Virus record (IMG/VR): IMGVR_UViG_3300029319_000262
Location: 1-32,164 of that record
Source of the DNA: a virus
Reading direction: 5' to 3' (one strand)
Length of the DNA stretch: 32,164 bases
This document shows positions 1 to 7,476 of this stretch, piece by piece. The notes below the pieces were generated by a model that was given only the letters and a program-made list of their open reading frames with translations, searched no databases and was not told where the DNA came from. Position 1 is the stretch's first letter. Each line of letters opens with the position of its first letter. Both the position numbers and the translations under genes were made by a program.

Positions 1-1
1 T

Positions 2-142
2 AATGAACAACGATTAGCGGTTGCATCTAATCCAGCTGTTCCAGCAAAAGAAAAGTTAAAAGATTGGACCAAGATGGATAAAAGTGAACGTGCTAAGAAT
101 TGGACGTCCATTGTAAATATGTACGCTAATCGCAAAAAATAA
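2..142 (+). CDS. 3' end of an upstream head-region gene (partial)
   Basis: An open frame enters from the left edge and ends at a TAA at 140-142, giving 46 residues of a charged C-terminus (K/D/W-rich, ending in NRKK). It lies 11 bases upstream of the major capsid gene. In phages with this order the gene before the capsid protein is often a scaffold, protease or decoration gene, but the fragment is too short to tell. Function unknown. Confidence 0.6.
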   Translation, partial: NEQRLAVASNPAVPAKEKLKDWTKMDKSERAKNWTSIVNMYANRKK

Positions 143-153
143 AGGAGCCTAAA

Positions 154-1047
154 ATGGCTTATACCGCTTTTGCTGGTGACGCTACACAGGGTGCTGGATC
201 ACACTTAGACAAGATGATTCCAGAGCTGTGGTCGGAAGCGATAATGCGTTATTTTGAGAAACAGCTAGTTATGCGACCATTTTTTGACGACTACTCAAGT
301 CTTGTGCAAGGAAAAGGAGATGTTATTCATCTTCCATCTATACAGGAAGTAGCTGTTGGAAATAAGACCGCTAACGAAGGTGTTACTTACAGCGTAAACA
401 CTGAAACAGAAATTCAAATCTCAATTAATAAGCACAAATTCAGCGCTAAACTTTTTGAAGATATAGCTCTCATTCAATCCAATGAGCAGCTCTTTGACAA
501 GTATGCTGCTTCTATGGCTTATGGTCTTGCCAAGGCTGTAGATAGTGATATTATTACTGAGTTGAATTCTCTTGGTACAACACAATCATTAGCAGCAGAT
601 AACACGTTATCAAACGCTGATGTAGAAACTGCTCTTGGCACATTAATGAATAATGATATACCAAAGGAAGAATGTGCTTTCTTTGTTAATCCGTTAATGT
701 ATGCTGATTTACTTAACTCACGCTCATTTGCTGTGGGTGGCGGTAATGTCGGTGGTGCTGGTGCAGTTGGCGTTGGATTTGGTGGTGACATCTCTGGAAA
801 CTTTCCATCTCTTTTTGGAATTCCAGTATTTCAAACATCACTGATTTCCAGTGCAACAGGAACTGGTACTCATGCTGGATACTTAGCTCATCGCTCGTCG
901 GTGGCTGTAGCTGTGCAGCAAGACATTAGAATGCAGAGTGAATATTCTGTTGATTACTTAGGCACTAAGGTAGTTGCCGACGTGATCTACGGAGTAAAAG
1001 TAACTACTGCAAACCAAGTCAAAGGAATTGAGCTACTCAATCCGTAA
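154..1047 (+). CDS. Major capsid protein
   Basis: The 297-residue product is the likely shell subunit. It opens with a short flexible N-terminus followed by an IPELWSEAI...F motif and a segment in which the protein binds to its neighbours (ITKHKF-like 'SINKHKFSAKLFEDIA'). This pattern is familiar from HK97-fold capsid proteins of uncultured marine phages. A Gly/Val-rich loop at about residues 195-215 may be an insertion in the A-domain. The start is set by AAAGGAG at 141-147, seven bases before the ATG. Length and position at the head of the structural genes agree with a capsid protein. The assignment is by motif and context; the fold was not tested. Confidence 0.82.
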   Translation: MAYTAFAGDATQGAGSHLDKMIPELWSEAIMRYFEKQLVMRPFFDDYSSLVQGKGDVIHLPSIQEVAVGNKTANEGVTYSVNTETEIQISINKHKFSAKLFEDIALIQSNEQLFDKYAASMAYGLAKAVDSDIITELNSLGTTQSLAADNTLSNADVETALGTLMNNDIPKEECAFFVNPLMYADLLNSRSFAVGGGNVGGAGAVGVGFGGDISGNFPSLFGIPVFQTSLISSATGTGTHAGYLAHRSSVAVAVQQDIRMQSEYSVDYLGTKVVADVIYGVKVTTANQVKGIELLNP

Positions 1048-1062
1048 GCTAGGAACAATGTG

Positions 1063-1091
1063 CAATGGGCGGTGTTTGTCATCGCCCATTG
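1063..1091 (+). terminator. Stem-loop after the capsid gene, possible attenuating terminator
   Basis: CAATGGGCG (1063-1071) and CGCCCATTG (1083-1091) form a perfect 9-bp stem with an 11-base loop, 15 bases after the capsid stop codon. It is followed by TATAATATA rather than a pure T run, so it may be a weak terminator or an mRNA-stabilising 3' hairpin that favours capsid expression over downstream genes. It also argues against starting the next gene at 1065, inside the stem. Confidence 0.6.
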
Positions 1092-1109
1092 TATAATATA
1101 GAGGATATT

Positions 1110-1271
1110 ATGATAGTATTACGAAAAGAAAACCATTACTGCCATGCTCACTCAAGAGAAAAGGCGCAAGAGCTTGTTAATGACGGATATGAAGTCATCA
1201 AAAACAAATTAGGCGGTCCAAAAATTGTAAAAGAGCAGCCAAAGAAAAAGGCGACAAAAAAGAAAAAATAG
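1110..1271 (+). CDS. Small Lys-rich hypothetical protein
   Basis: The product has 53 residues. The chosen start, ATG 1110, has GAGG at 1101-1104; the longer reading from 1065 would begin inside the stem-loop and is rejected. The N-terminus (MIVLRKENHYCHAHS) is followed by a helix and a Lys-rich tail ending in KKKATKKKK. Its place right after the capsid protein suggests a virion or head-assembly role, but nothing in the sequence identifies it. Confidence 0.6.
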   Translation: MIVLRKENHYCHAHSREKAQELVNDGYEVIKNKLGGPKIVKEQPKKKATKKKK

Positions 1272-1327
1272 TTTTTACGTCAGGCTCGTTCACGGTTTAC
1301 CATTAACCTTAGAGATTAGGAGAATCA

Positions 1328-1612
1328 ATGGCAACATCAAACCTTCATAGGTATACTGCTCAAGAAGCCTTAAACAGGCTTGGCGGTGGTGGATATGATT
1401 ACGTCACCAACGCAACAGTAAACTCACACATCTACGTTGCAATACAAGCATTATCAGTTGATTGTGTTATATCTGCAACATCATCCGACACAGATATTTG
1501 GGACACCTTATCAAGTGTTACCATCAAAGCCGGTCAAACTATTTACGGAGAATGGACTTCCGTTACGGTTGCAAGCGGCGATTTTGCAATAGTTTACAGG
1601 AGGTCAAGCTAA
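1328..1612 (+). CDS. Small structural protein, paralogue A
   Basis: The product has 94 residues, with AGGAG upstream and the stop overlapping the next ATG (TAATG at 1610-1614). The N-terminus LHRYTAQEALNRLGGGGY resembles that of the next gene (LHKRSVQEALNVTVGGGW), and both continue as Ser/Thr/Val-rich beta-type sequence. The C-terminal half (SVTIKAGQTIYGEWTSVTVA) looks like a small beta-sandwich. Position between the capsid and fibre genes suggests a capsid decoration or head-fibre attachment protein; this is inference. Confidence 0.65.
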   Translation: MATSNLHRYTAQEALNRLGGGGYDYVTNATVNSHIYVAIQALSVDCVISATSSDTDIWDTLSSVTIKAGQTIYGEWTSVTVASGDFAIVYRRSS

Positions 1613-1956
1613 TGGCTGATTTACATAAAAGATCCGTACAAGAAGCATTAAACGTCACCGTTGGTGGTGGATGGAGCGTGCAGACCGCTTTGACAGCGGG
1701 ATCAGACGCAGACGTCGCCAATACTGTGCATAAACAGTTAGCAACAATGACAAGCACTATTGGCGTCCATTCAGCAGTAGAAATATATTTTAGTTTTGCA
1801 ACCAGCGAAACAGATATCAATAAAAGCAATGATCTAATTATTCCAAAAAATACTATGATCTATCTCACAGTACCTCGTGGATTAGGCAATACTGTGTACT
1901 TCTCTATACTAAGTACATCCACGACTACTGGCGCAGTAAGGTTAGTGGAGATTTAA
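1612..1956 (+). CDS. Small structural protein, paralogue B
   Basis: The product has 114 residues. The start is ATG 1612, which overlaps the previous stop and is preceded by AGGAGG at 1599-1604. A longer frame upstream would overlap the previous gene entirely and lacks support. The N-terminus repeats the LH-x-QEALN-GGG pattern of the preceding protein, so the two probably arose by duplication. The rest is Thr/Ser-rich with beta character (NTMIYLTVPRGLGNTVYFSI). The role is likely virion surface or decoration; there is no direct evidence. Confidence 0.68.
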   Translation: MADLHKRSVQEALNVTVGGGWSVQTALTAGSDADVANTVHKQLATMTSTIGVHSAVEIYFSFATSETDINKSNDLIIPKNTMIYLTVPRGLGNTVYFSILSTSTTTGAVRLVEI

Positions 1957-1957
1957 T

Positions 1958-4900
1958 ATGTTTAATTCAATGGGGTCATCCAATCCGCAAGACCTTGGTA
2001 ATGGCGGAGAAATATCTGGAGACTTAACCGTAACCGGAAGTCTGAACGTAGGCGGTTCAATTGGCTTAACGCTATCAGAAGTTATACAAGGCACATCAAC
2101 GATAGATGTAAACTCAACAGAAGCATTGGTTATAAGGAAGGACGGTGATGCTGGTGACGTAATGGTTGTGGATACGACTAATGAGCAAGTAAAGGTTGGA
2201 GATAACTTTATTGTTAATGCGTCTGGAACTACTCCAGTATTAACAATTACTGGTACAAGAAATGATATATTATTTACAGAATCTGATACTACCAACTTAA
2301 ATACACTTGTAAGACATCAAACTGGTTTATTAAGAATAGACACAATTAATGATGCTTTAGATACATCTCAAATAAGATTTACCATTGACCATTCAAATGG
2401 TAATGTATCCATAGGTTCGGCTGAAGATTCTTCAAAATTTTTACAATTTAAAAGAGGTGGAAGTGGAAGTGGTGTTGTTAGAGGTAGTATAGGCACTAAC
2501 AATAGCAAATTAACTTTTATAGGTGGAAGTGGTACAAGTTCTCATATGACTCTGGATTCGTCAGGAAATTTTGGTATAAATAAAACAAGCCCAGAGGAAA
2601 AGCTACACGTTGCTGGTAATGTAAAATTATTTGAATCTGGCAATACAGCAGATAAAACATACTCATCTACTGGTGCTGGTTTATTTCTTACTTCATACCA
2701 ATCAGATAGTGGTTCTCCATATACAAAGACATCAGATATTGTAGCTGGTTCAGATGGCACAGTTCCTTCAGAAATAAGATTTTTTACAAGAACAAGTGGT
2801 AGCAGTTCTTTGACAAAAGCACTTATTTTAGAATCAAATCAAAATGCAAGTTTCTCTGAAGACGTAACTGTTGGTGCTGAAGTTGGTTCTGGGGAGTTTG
2901 CTAAGTTAGCATTTAAAGCAAATACTTCTGCATCTGGTAGGTATGCTAATATAACAAAAGAATATGATAGTCCTTTTACATTTCAAATTGAAGCAAGTAG
3001 TAGTGCTACTACAGCACCAATAGTTTTTAAGAACAGCAACGCCCAAACTGCTTTGACACTAAGTTCTTCAGCAGATGCTACTTTTGCTGGTGATGTAATT
3101 CTATCCAAAACTACAAACTCAGCAATATACCAAGATGACTCAAGTGAATTTTTAAGATTGGGTGTAGGTGGTAGTGGCAATGATACTCCACGAATAGAAA
3201 TATTTGGAAAAGATTATGGTGGGTCAAATGCTGGTGGAAATATATATATAGTATCTGGTGGTGATGGAAGTGCAACAAGTGGTGACATATTACTTGGTGC
3301 TGACCAAGGTGCATTTGCAGAGCATATGCGTATTACTAACTCAGGGGATATTGGTATAGGTTTGAACAATCCGGGAGATTATTACGCAACACAATTAGTT
3401 GTTTCTGCTCCAGATAATGGTGGAATGACATTTGTTTCTGGTAATACAGGTCACGCAAGTGGAATATTTTTTGCTGATGGAACTACTGGCAGTGGAGATT
3501 CGGCATATAGAGGTCAAATGGTATATGACCATAATAATGATTCATTTGGTATCTGGACTGCTGGTACTAATGCAATAAAGATAGACTCAAGTCAAAATTT
3601 TGGTATAGGAGAAAATGACCCCGACAAAAAATTGCACATTAAATCTTCAACATCTGCTGATGGAATTGTTATTGAAAATACTAGTACAGGATCAACACAA
3701 ATTAGATTTGAGGCTGATAGTAGTACTTTCAGAGGTTTAATTGGTATAGACGATAGTGATGGAAATGCTTTCCTTTCATCAACTGCCAGTAAAGCCTATG
3801 TAATGTGCTTGAGGTCTGAAGGTGAAATGCACTTTGGTGTTAATGGAAACAATACAAGATTCATACTTGATGAAAATTCCAGAATCTCACTATCTAATAA
3901 TGATAGTGGTACATCTAATACCATCTTTGGAAGAACTGCTGGTGATGCAATAGTATCTGGCGGAAACAACAATACTCTCTTTGGTTTTAATGCTGGCAAT
4001 TCAATTACTACTGGAGATGGTAATGTCCTTTTAGGTTATCGAGCTGGTGAAACATTTGATACAAATGGTAATAATATTGGTATTGGTAGTCAGGCTTTAG
4101 GTGGAAATGGAAATGCAAGTAAGTGTATAGCCATAGGAACCAGTGCATTAATCGGTAGTTTAAGTTCTGCATCAGATGGTTCAGTAGCTATTGGACATCA
4201 AGCTCTTACAGCATTGACCTCTGGAGCAAATAATTTAGCCATTGGATTTGAAGCACTAAAAGGTCATACAACAGGCAATAGAAATATTGCCATTGGTAAT
4301 GGGGCAATGGATGGAAATGGTGGTGCAACTGTAAATAACTCCAATGACAATACTTTTCTTGGATTTGATGCTGGTGGTGGAACTTGGACTACAGCAGTTT
4401 GTCAGTACAATGTAGGTATTGGTAACTATTCATTAGATGGTGCTATGAATGGTGCAAACTTAAATACAGCAGTTGGATATGGTTCATTGAGTAGTTTAAC
4501 TGAAGGAGACTCCAACGTAGCAGTTGGAAGTAGTGCTTTAGCAGATAACACTTCAGCCAGATACAATACATCGATAGGTGCAAGTTCACTTCAAAGAAAT
4601 GTTAATGGCGAACATAATGTTGCTATTGGTCTTTCTGCTGGTAAGTTTAGTGCCGCTGGGGCAGGAAATGCAACTTCTCCAGACCAATGTGTTATTATAG
4701 GTTCAAACTCTGAATTTTCAAGTACTGCACCAACAAATCAAATTGTAATTGGTTTTAATGCAGATGGGTTAGCAGATAACTCAGTAACACTTGGTAATGC
4801 AGATGTAACTGATGTTTATATGGCACAAGATGGAGAAGCAACTATTCATTGTGCTGGTATTCAATTTCCAGCAAGTCAAGTTGCTAATGGTGGAGCAAAT

Positions 4901-5314
4901 GTACTTGATGATTACGAAGAAGGTGAACATACAGCAACTGTTGTTGGTGCTACTTCTGGAAACTTTGTTGTTAATTCTACATTTAACAAATTTAGATATA
5001 CAAAAATAGGAAGGATTGTTCATATACAAGGTTTAATAATTACTGATTCAGACAATTCTACATCAGGTTCATTAAGAATTTCTTTACCTTTCACAATAGG
5101 AGATGGTTCTGGAGGCTCTGAAAGAAGTTTTGGTAGTGTTGCTTTACAAGCTCACGGAGGAACAATATCTGGTAATCTTAATGCTGTTTTAGAACCCGGA
5201 AATGCTTTTTTTGAAATTATTGAAACTCAAGATAGTGGAGCAACGAATACTATATCTGAATCAGATGTTGATAGTGCTTTCAATATAGGTGTTGATTTTA
5301 CTTATACTGTATAG
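1958..5314 (+). CDS. Large fibre protein with YadA-head-like repeats
   Basis: The product has 1118 residues and is very rich in Gly/Ser/Asn/Thr. Residues 1-640 carry recurring beta modules of the kind 'SSGNFGINKTSPEEKLHVAG' (about 201-220) and 'SSQNFGIGENDPDKKLHIKS' (about 544-563), separated by 'ADATFAGDV' modules. Residues about 655-945 contain 14-16-residue repeats with AIG/VAIG-xxAL cores, like the left-handed beta-roll of trimeric autotransporter heads (YadA/Hia). Residues about 985-1118 hold a C-terminal domain with DDYEEGEHTATV and YTKIGRIVHIQG, a pattern I associate with marine phage fibres. Trimeric assembly and receptor binding are inferred. Its location beside the capsid gene rather than after the tail genes is unusual. 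Confidence 0.75.
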   Translation: MFNSMGSSNPQDLGNGGEISGDLTVTGSLNVGGSIGLTLSEVIQGTSTIDVNSTEALVIRKDGDAGDVMVVDTTNEQVKVGDNFIVNASGTTPVLTITGTRNDILFTESDTTNLNTLVRHQTGLLRIDTINDALDTSQIRFTIDHSNGNVSIGSAEDSSKFLQFKRGGSGSGVVRGSIGTNNSKLTFIGGSGTSSHMTLDSSGNFGINKTSPEEKLHVAGNVKLFESGNTADKTYSSTGAGLFLTSYQSDSGSPYTKTSDIVAGSDGTVPSEIRFFTRTSGSSSLTKALILESNQNASFSEDVTVGAEVGSGEFAKLAFKANTSASGRYANITKEYDSPFTFQIEASSSATTAPIVFKNSNAQTALTLSSSADATFAGDVILSKTTNSAIYQDDSSEFLRLGVGGSGNDTPRIEIFGKDYGGSNAGGNIYIVSGGDGSATSGDILLGADQGAFAEHMRITNSGDIGIGLNNPGDYYATQLVVSAPDNGGMTFVSGNTGHASGIFFADGTTGSGDSAYRGQMVYDHNNDSFGIWTAGTNAIKIDSSQNFGIGENDPDKKLHIKSSTSADGIVIENTSTGSTQIRFEADSSTFRGLIGIDDSDGNAFLSSTASKAYVMCLRSEGEMHFGVNGNNTRFILDENSRISLSNNDSGTSNTIFGRTAGDAIVSGGNNNTLFGFNAGNSITTGDGNVLLGYRAGETFDTNGNNIGIGSQALGGNGNASKCIAIGTSALIGSLSSASDGSVAIGHQALTALTSGANNLAIGFEALKGHTTGNRNIAIGNGAMDGNGGATVNNSNDNTFLGFDAGGGTWTTAVCQYNVGIGNYSLDGAMNGANLNTAVGYGSLSSLTEGDSNVAVGSSALADNTSARYNTSIGASSLQRNVNGEHNVAIGLSAGKFSAAGAGNATSPDQCVIIGSNSEFSSTAPTNQIVIGFNADGLADNSVTLGNADVTDVYMAQDGEATIHCAGIQFPASQVANGGANVLDDYEEGEHTATVVGATSGNFVVNSTFNKFRYTKIGRIVHIQGLIITDSDNSTSGSLRISLPFTIGDGSGGSERSFGSVALQAHGGTISGNLNAVLEPGNAFFEIIETQDSGATNTISESDVDSAFNIGVDFTYTV

Positions 5315-5351
5315 GTTTACAGTTGGAAATAATAAATAGAGGAAAAATACA

Positions 5352-5612
5352 ATGGCTTTAACAAAACAATCTAAAGATGATTATGAAGTAAGAGGTGAGT
5401 ATAAGTTCATACAAGTACGCACCAAGACTTCAATAATGGAAGATGGTGAGGAACTATCTTACAAATATAGTAGAAGAGTATTGACACCAGATGCAGATGT
5501 AAGCGGTGAATCTGCTGAAATACAAGCATTAGCTGGTGCATTGTGGACCGATGAAATTAAGAAATCGTATGAGGATAGCAAACCTGAACCAGAAGAAGAA
5601 TCTGGAGAATAA
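5352..5612 (+). CDS. Small acidic-tailed hypothetical protein
   Basis: The product has 86 residues. AGAGGA lies 9-14 bases before ATG 5352. The sequence reads as a short beta region (YEVRGEYKFIQVRTKT...YSRRVLTPDADV) followed by an acidic tail (PEPEEESGE). It follows the fibre gene by 37 bases and is co-directional with it. The function is unknown; a chaperone or accessory role for the fibre is possible but unsupported. Confidence 0.62.
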   Translation: MALTKQSKDDYEVRGEYKFIQVRTKTSIMEDGEELSYKYSRRVLTPDADVSGESAEIQALAGALWTDEIKKSYEDSKPEPEEESGE

Positions 5613-5613
5613 T

Positions 5614-5652
5614 ATGTGTAAATGCTGTAATTGTAAAAATTGTAATTGTTAA
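5614..5652 (+). CDS. Candidate 12-residue Cys-rich micropeptide
   Basis: The reading frame is ATG TGT AAA TGC TGT..., giving MCKCCNCKNCNC, with six Cys in 12 residues. GGAG sits seven bases before the ATG, which lies one base after the previous stop, and the next gene has its own AGGAG. The spacing is that of a real gene in this tightly packed operon. If translated, the peptide resembles a minimal metallothionein-like metal ligand. The call rests only on the Shine-Dalgarno site, the spacing and the striking composition, and could be chance. Confidence 0.35.
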   Translation: MCKCCNCKNCNC

Positions 5653-5669
5653 CTAAACAGGAGAAAACA

Positions 5670-5885
5670 ATGGCTAAAAAAGAAAAAGAAAAGTCAGACA
5701 TACTCACCTTAGATGATCAACAGTATGAGATTAATAAAATGTCGGATGAGCAAAAAATGATGGTTGCTCATTTGCGAGATATTCAAAACAAACAAGCATC
5801 AAACAGATTTATTGCTGATCAATTACAAGTTGGTCACGATGGGTTTGTAACTATGCTTCGTGAATCGCTGGAAAAAGAAGAGTAA
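5670..5885 (+). CDS. Small charged protein, DUF6447-like
   Basis: The product has 71 residues. The start ATG 5670 has AGGAG at 5659-5663; an ATG eight codons earlier lacks a site. The sequence begins MAKKEKEKS and continues ILTLDDQQYEINKMSDEQKMMVAHLRDIQNKQ, which resembles the 'LTLDGKEY..D.LSDEAK..L..L...D..' pattern of DUF6447-type small proteins in marine phages and bacteria (recalled, not searched). The stop overlaps the next start (TAATG). The function of that family is unknown to me. Confidence 0.65.
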   Translation: MAKKEKEKSDILTLDDQQYEINKMSDEQKMMVAHLRDIQNKQASNRFIADQLQVGHDGFVTMLRESLEKEE

Positions 5886-6175
5886 TGATTATACGATGCG
5901 CCTATGACAATGATGTGGTGATACATCTAAATAATAAAAAAGGTATGAAAAAGGATGTTCAATTGAGCGATGGATCGGTCATTGAGCTTACCTACCCAAG
6001 TACCAAGCAATATTTTTTACGCGTTAATGATAAGATTGTTAAGAGATCTGATAATTATAAAACGATTGAAGATGAGTATATAAAAGAATGTGAATCTCGT
6101 AAAGATAGTGATGATCATGGGCGCATCGATGTAGCGCTGCACAAGTTAGTGGATAATAAAGTGGCATTAATATGA
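5885..6175 (+). CDS. Hypothetical protein
   Basis: The product has 96 residues and starts at an ATG overlapping the previous stop. It is mixed charged sequence with no membrane segment: a beta-rich N-terminal half (MIIRCAYDNDVVIHL...DGSVIELTYPSTKQYFLRVNDKIV) and a helical C-terminal half ending DVALHKLVDNKVALI. I do not recognise a family. It belongs to the run of small genes leading into the lysis-type genes. Confidence 0.6.
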   Translation: MIIRCAYDNDVVIHLNNKKGMKKDVQLSDGSVIELTYPSTKQYFLRVNDKIVKRSDNYKTIEDEYIKECESRKDSDDHGRIDVALHKLVDNKVALI

Positions 6176-6176
6176 T

Positions 6177-6503
6177 ATGGAAAAGAAATATAAAAATGGT
6201 GCTAGAAGTTTTAACGGAGCCGTTATTGACGACTCGTTTCAAATTAATCTGAATATAAAATGGCTGATACAAATCTTAGGACTGGTTGGAATGTTGGTGT
6301 ATTCGTACTACCGATTAGAAACAAAGTTAAACGACTTAGAGAGAAACTTATCTCAGGCGCAAGCGCAGCTACAGGATTTAATAGATCAGCACATTCAAGA
6401 GGATGTTGTAAAAGTCAAAGAGATGGAAGAGCAGCTAGCATGGTTTCAACGCGAGCTAAATCTAAATCCATTATCTTGGACCAAAAAGCGCAAGAAGAAA
6501 TAA
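6177..6503 (+). CDS. Single-membrane-segment coiled-coil protein, holin-like
   Basis: The product has 108 residues. A hydrophobic stretch at about residues 28-45 (KWLIQILGLVGMLVYSYY) is followed by a heptad-rich coiled coil (RLETKLNDLERNLSQAQAQLQDLIDQ) and a basic tail (TKKRKKK). This layout is common among phage holin-like or spanin-accessory proteins. Three such small membrane or coiled-coil proteins follow each other here, upstream of an endolysin-like gene, so a lysis role is reasonable but unproven. Confidence 0.6.
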   Translation: MEKKYKNGARSFNGAVIDDSFQINLNIKWLIQILGLVGMLVYSYYRLETKLNDLERNLSQAQAQLQDLIDQHIQEDVVKVKEMEEQLAWFQRELNLNPLSWTKKRKKK

Positions 6504-6547
6504 TCGAAACACAGTATTGGATGAATAGAGAGGTACGCTGGAAATGA
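6440..6547 (+). CDS. Possible 35-residue overlapping gene
   Basis: A short frame starts at ATG 6440, inside the preceding gene, with GGAAGAG about ten bases upstream. It covers the 40-base gap after 6503 and stops at TGA 6545-6547, making an ATGA overlap with the next ATG at 6544. That junction type is the rule in this operon and is the main support. The product is short and charged and ends EEIIETQYWMNREVRWK. It could equally be an unused frame. Confidence 0.3.
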   Translation: MVSTRAKSKSIILDQKAQEEIIETQYWMNREVRWK

Positions 6548-6840
6548 CGGAGTTAGCAGATTTATACTTGCAAGTTGGCGCAGCTGGTTTTGTGTTTTTA
6601 CTTTTTGGATTTATGATTTTCAATTTAATTCAAAGTCAAAAGGAACAAAGTGAAGATTTAGAATCTATTAAAAAAAGTATATCTAAGATGGAAAGCGAAA
6701 TATCCAATAGTCAAAATATTATTATTAAGCTAGTTGATAGAAGTAATGCATCAGATTCAAAGCGTGAAGATTTTTGGCGTGAGATAAGCGATGATTTATC
6801 GTTTTTAAAAGGAAGGATAAACGGACATGGCCAACGATAA
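6544..6840 (+). CDS. Putative holin (N-terminal membrane segment, BhlA/UviB-like layout)
   Basis: The product has 98 residues. A single hydrophobic segment at about residues 11-29 (GAAGFVFLLFGFMIFNLIQ) is followed by a charged helical region (SQKEQSEDLESIKKSISKMESEIS). The layout of a short N-terminal membrane segment and a charged cytoplasmic coiled coil matches small bacteriocin/phage holin-like proteins of the BhlA/UviB kind. Its neighbours are two similar proteins and an endolysin-like gene. It overlaps the next gene by 14 bases. Confidence 0.58.
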   Translation: MTELADLYLQVGAAGFVFLLFGFMIFNLIQSQKEQSEDLESIKKSISKMESEISNSQNIIIKLVDRSNASDSKREDFWREISDDLSFLKGRINGHGQR

Positions 6841-7042
6841 AGATTTATTTGCAATGATGGTCAAGTTTGATGAAAGGCAAAGGACCATATTTAATACATT
6901 GCATAGAATAGAGAAACATTTAGAAAAGTTAAATGGTAAAGTAGCAAATCACGATACCGCCATAACTAAGCTGCAAACAGTTGGCGCGGTGGCAGTGGTA
7001 AGCATACCAATAATCGTAAACGTAATAATGAGGTTAGTATAA
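6827..7042 (+). CDS. C-terminally anchored coiled-coil protein, XhlA-like layout
   Basis: The product has 71 residues. A helical, heptad-like N-terminal two-thirds (RTIFNTLHRIEKHLEKLNGKV...HDTAITKLQ) is followed by a C-terminal hydrophobic segment (VGAVAVVSIPIIVNVIM). That is the layout of haemolysin XhlA-type holin partners. GGAAGG lies just upstream, inside the preceding gene. It may work with the preceding putative holin to release the endolysin; this is inferred from layout and position only. Confidence 0.6.
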   Translation: MANDKDLFAMMVKFDERQRTIFNTLHRIEKHLEKLNGKVANHDTAITKLQTVGAVAVVSIPIIVNVIMRLV

Positions 7043-7218
7043 TGTTAGCAAAACTAATAGCAGACGATTTATTGTCTGATGAGAATGGCGCAGAAGTCAT
7101 TGCTGAAATTAATAAAGCAGTTGACATACCAATCATATCAGAAAAAACTGAGCAAAAAATATTAGAAGCTCTTTGGAAAGTAATTAAAGGCGTGCTGCTT
7201 AAAAAAATAGGCGTATAA
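7042..7218 (+). CDS. Small hypothetical protein (58 residues)
   Basis: The start ATG overlaps the previous stop (TATAATG), and the stop TAA at 7216-7218 overlaps the next ATG, so both ends follow the coupling pattern of the operon. The product is helical and amphipathic: MLAKLIADDLLSDENG, then a C-terminal KILEALWKVIKGVLLKKIGV helix that could lie on a membrane. I do not recognise a family. Confidence 0.65.
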   Translation: MLAKLIADDLLSDENGAEVIAEINKAVDIPIISEKTEQKILEALWKVIKGVLLKKIGV

Positions 7219-7472
7219 TGATTACATACCGAGGTGAAAGATTTTCTGGTTACAATAAGGTCAAGCGCACGCCCGGCAAGCGTAAGAAGTTTGCGGTGCT
7301 TGCAAAGCAAGGAAAGCGTGTTAAGCTTATTCGCTTTGGTGACCCGAACATGCGAATTAAAAAATCAAATCCAGCTCGACGTAAGTCATTTCGTGCTAGG
7401 CATAAATGTGATTCTCCAGCTACTAGGAGAAATAAATTAACGGCTCGATATTGGTCATGCCGCAATTGGTGA
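7218..7472 (+). CDS. Basic DUF6321-like protein
   Basis: The product has 84 residues. The sequence MITYRGERFSGYNKVKRTPG, then KKFAVLAKQGKRVKLIRFGD, then ARRKSFRARHKC and ARYWSCRNW, matches my memory of the DUF6321 family in marine phages (KRTP, K-x-KLIRFG, RRKSFKARH and YWA motifs in that order). It is very basic. The function of the family is unknown; suggestions such as nucleic-acid binding would be inference from charge. It is the first of four basic proteins in a row. Confidence 0.75.
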   Translation: MITYRGERFSGYNKVKRTPGKRKKFAVLAKQGKRVKLIRFGDPNMRIKKSNPARRKSFRARHKCDSPATRRNKLTARYWSCRNW

Positions 7473-7476
7473 TATT

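Noticed and set aside
1462-1611. Upstream extension of the 1612-1956 gene
   Set aside because: It would overlap the 1328-1612 gene almost fully, while ATG 1612 has a perfect AGGAGG site and a TAATG junction.
6260-6439. Upstream part of a longer frame overlapping the 6177-6503 gene
   Set aside because: It lies wholly within a well-supported membrane/coiled-coil gene and its residues show no domain pattern; only the 3' part from ATG 6440 is kept as a low-confidence candidate.
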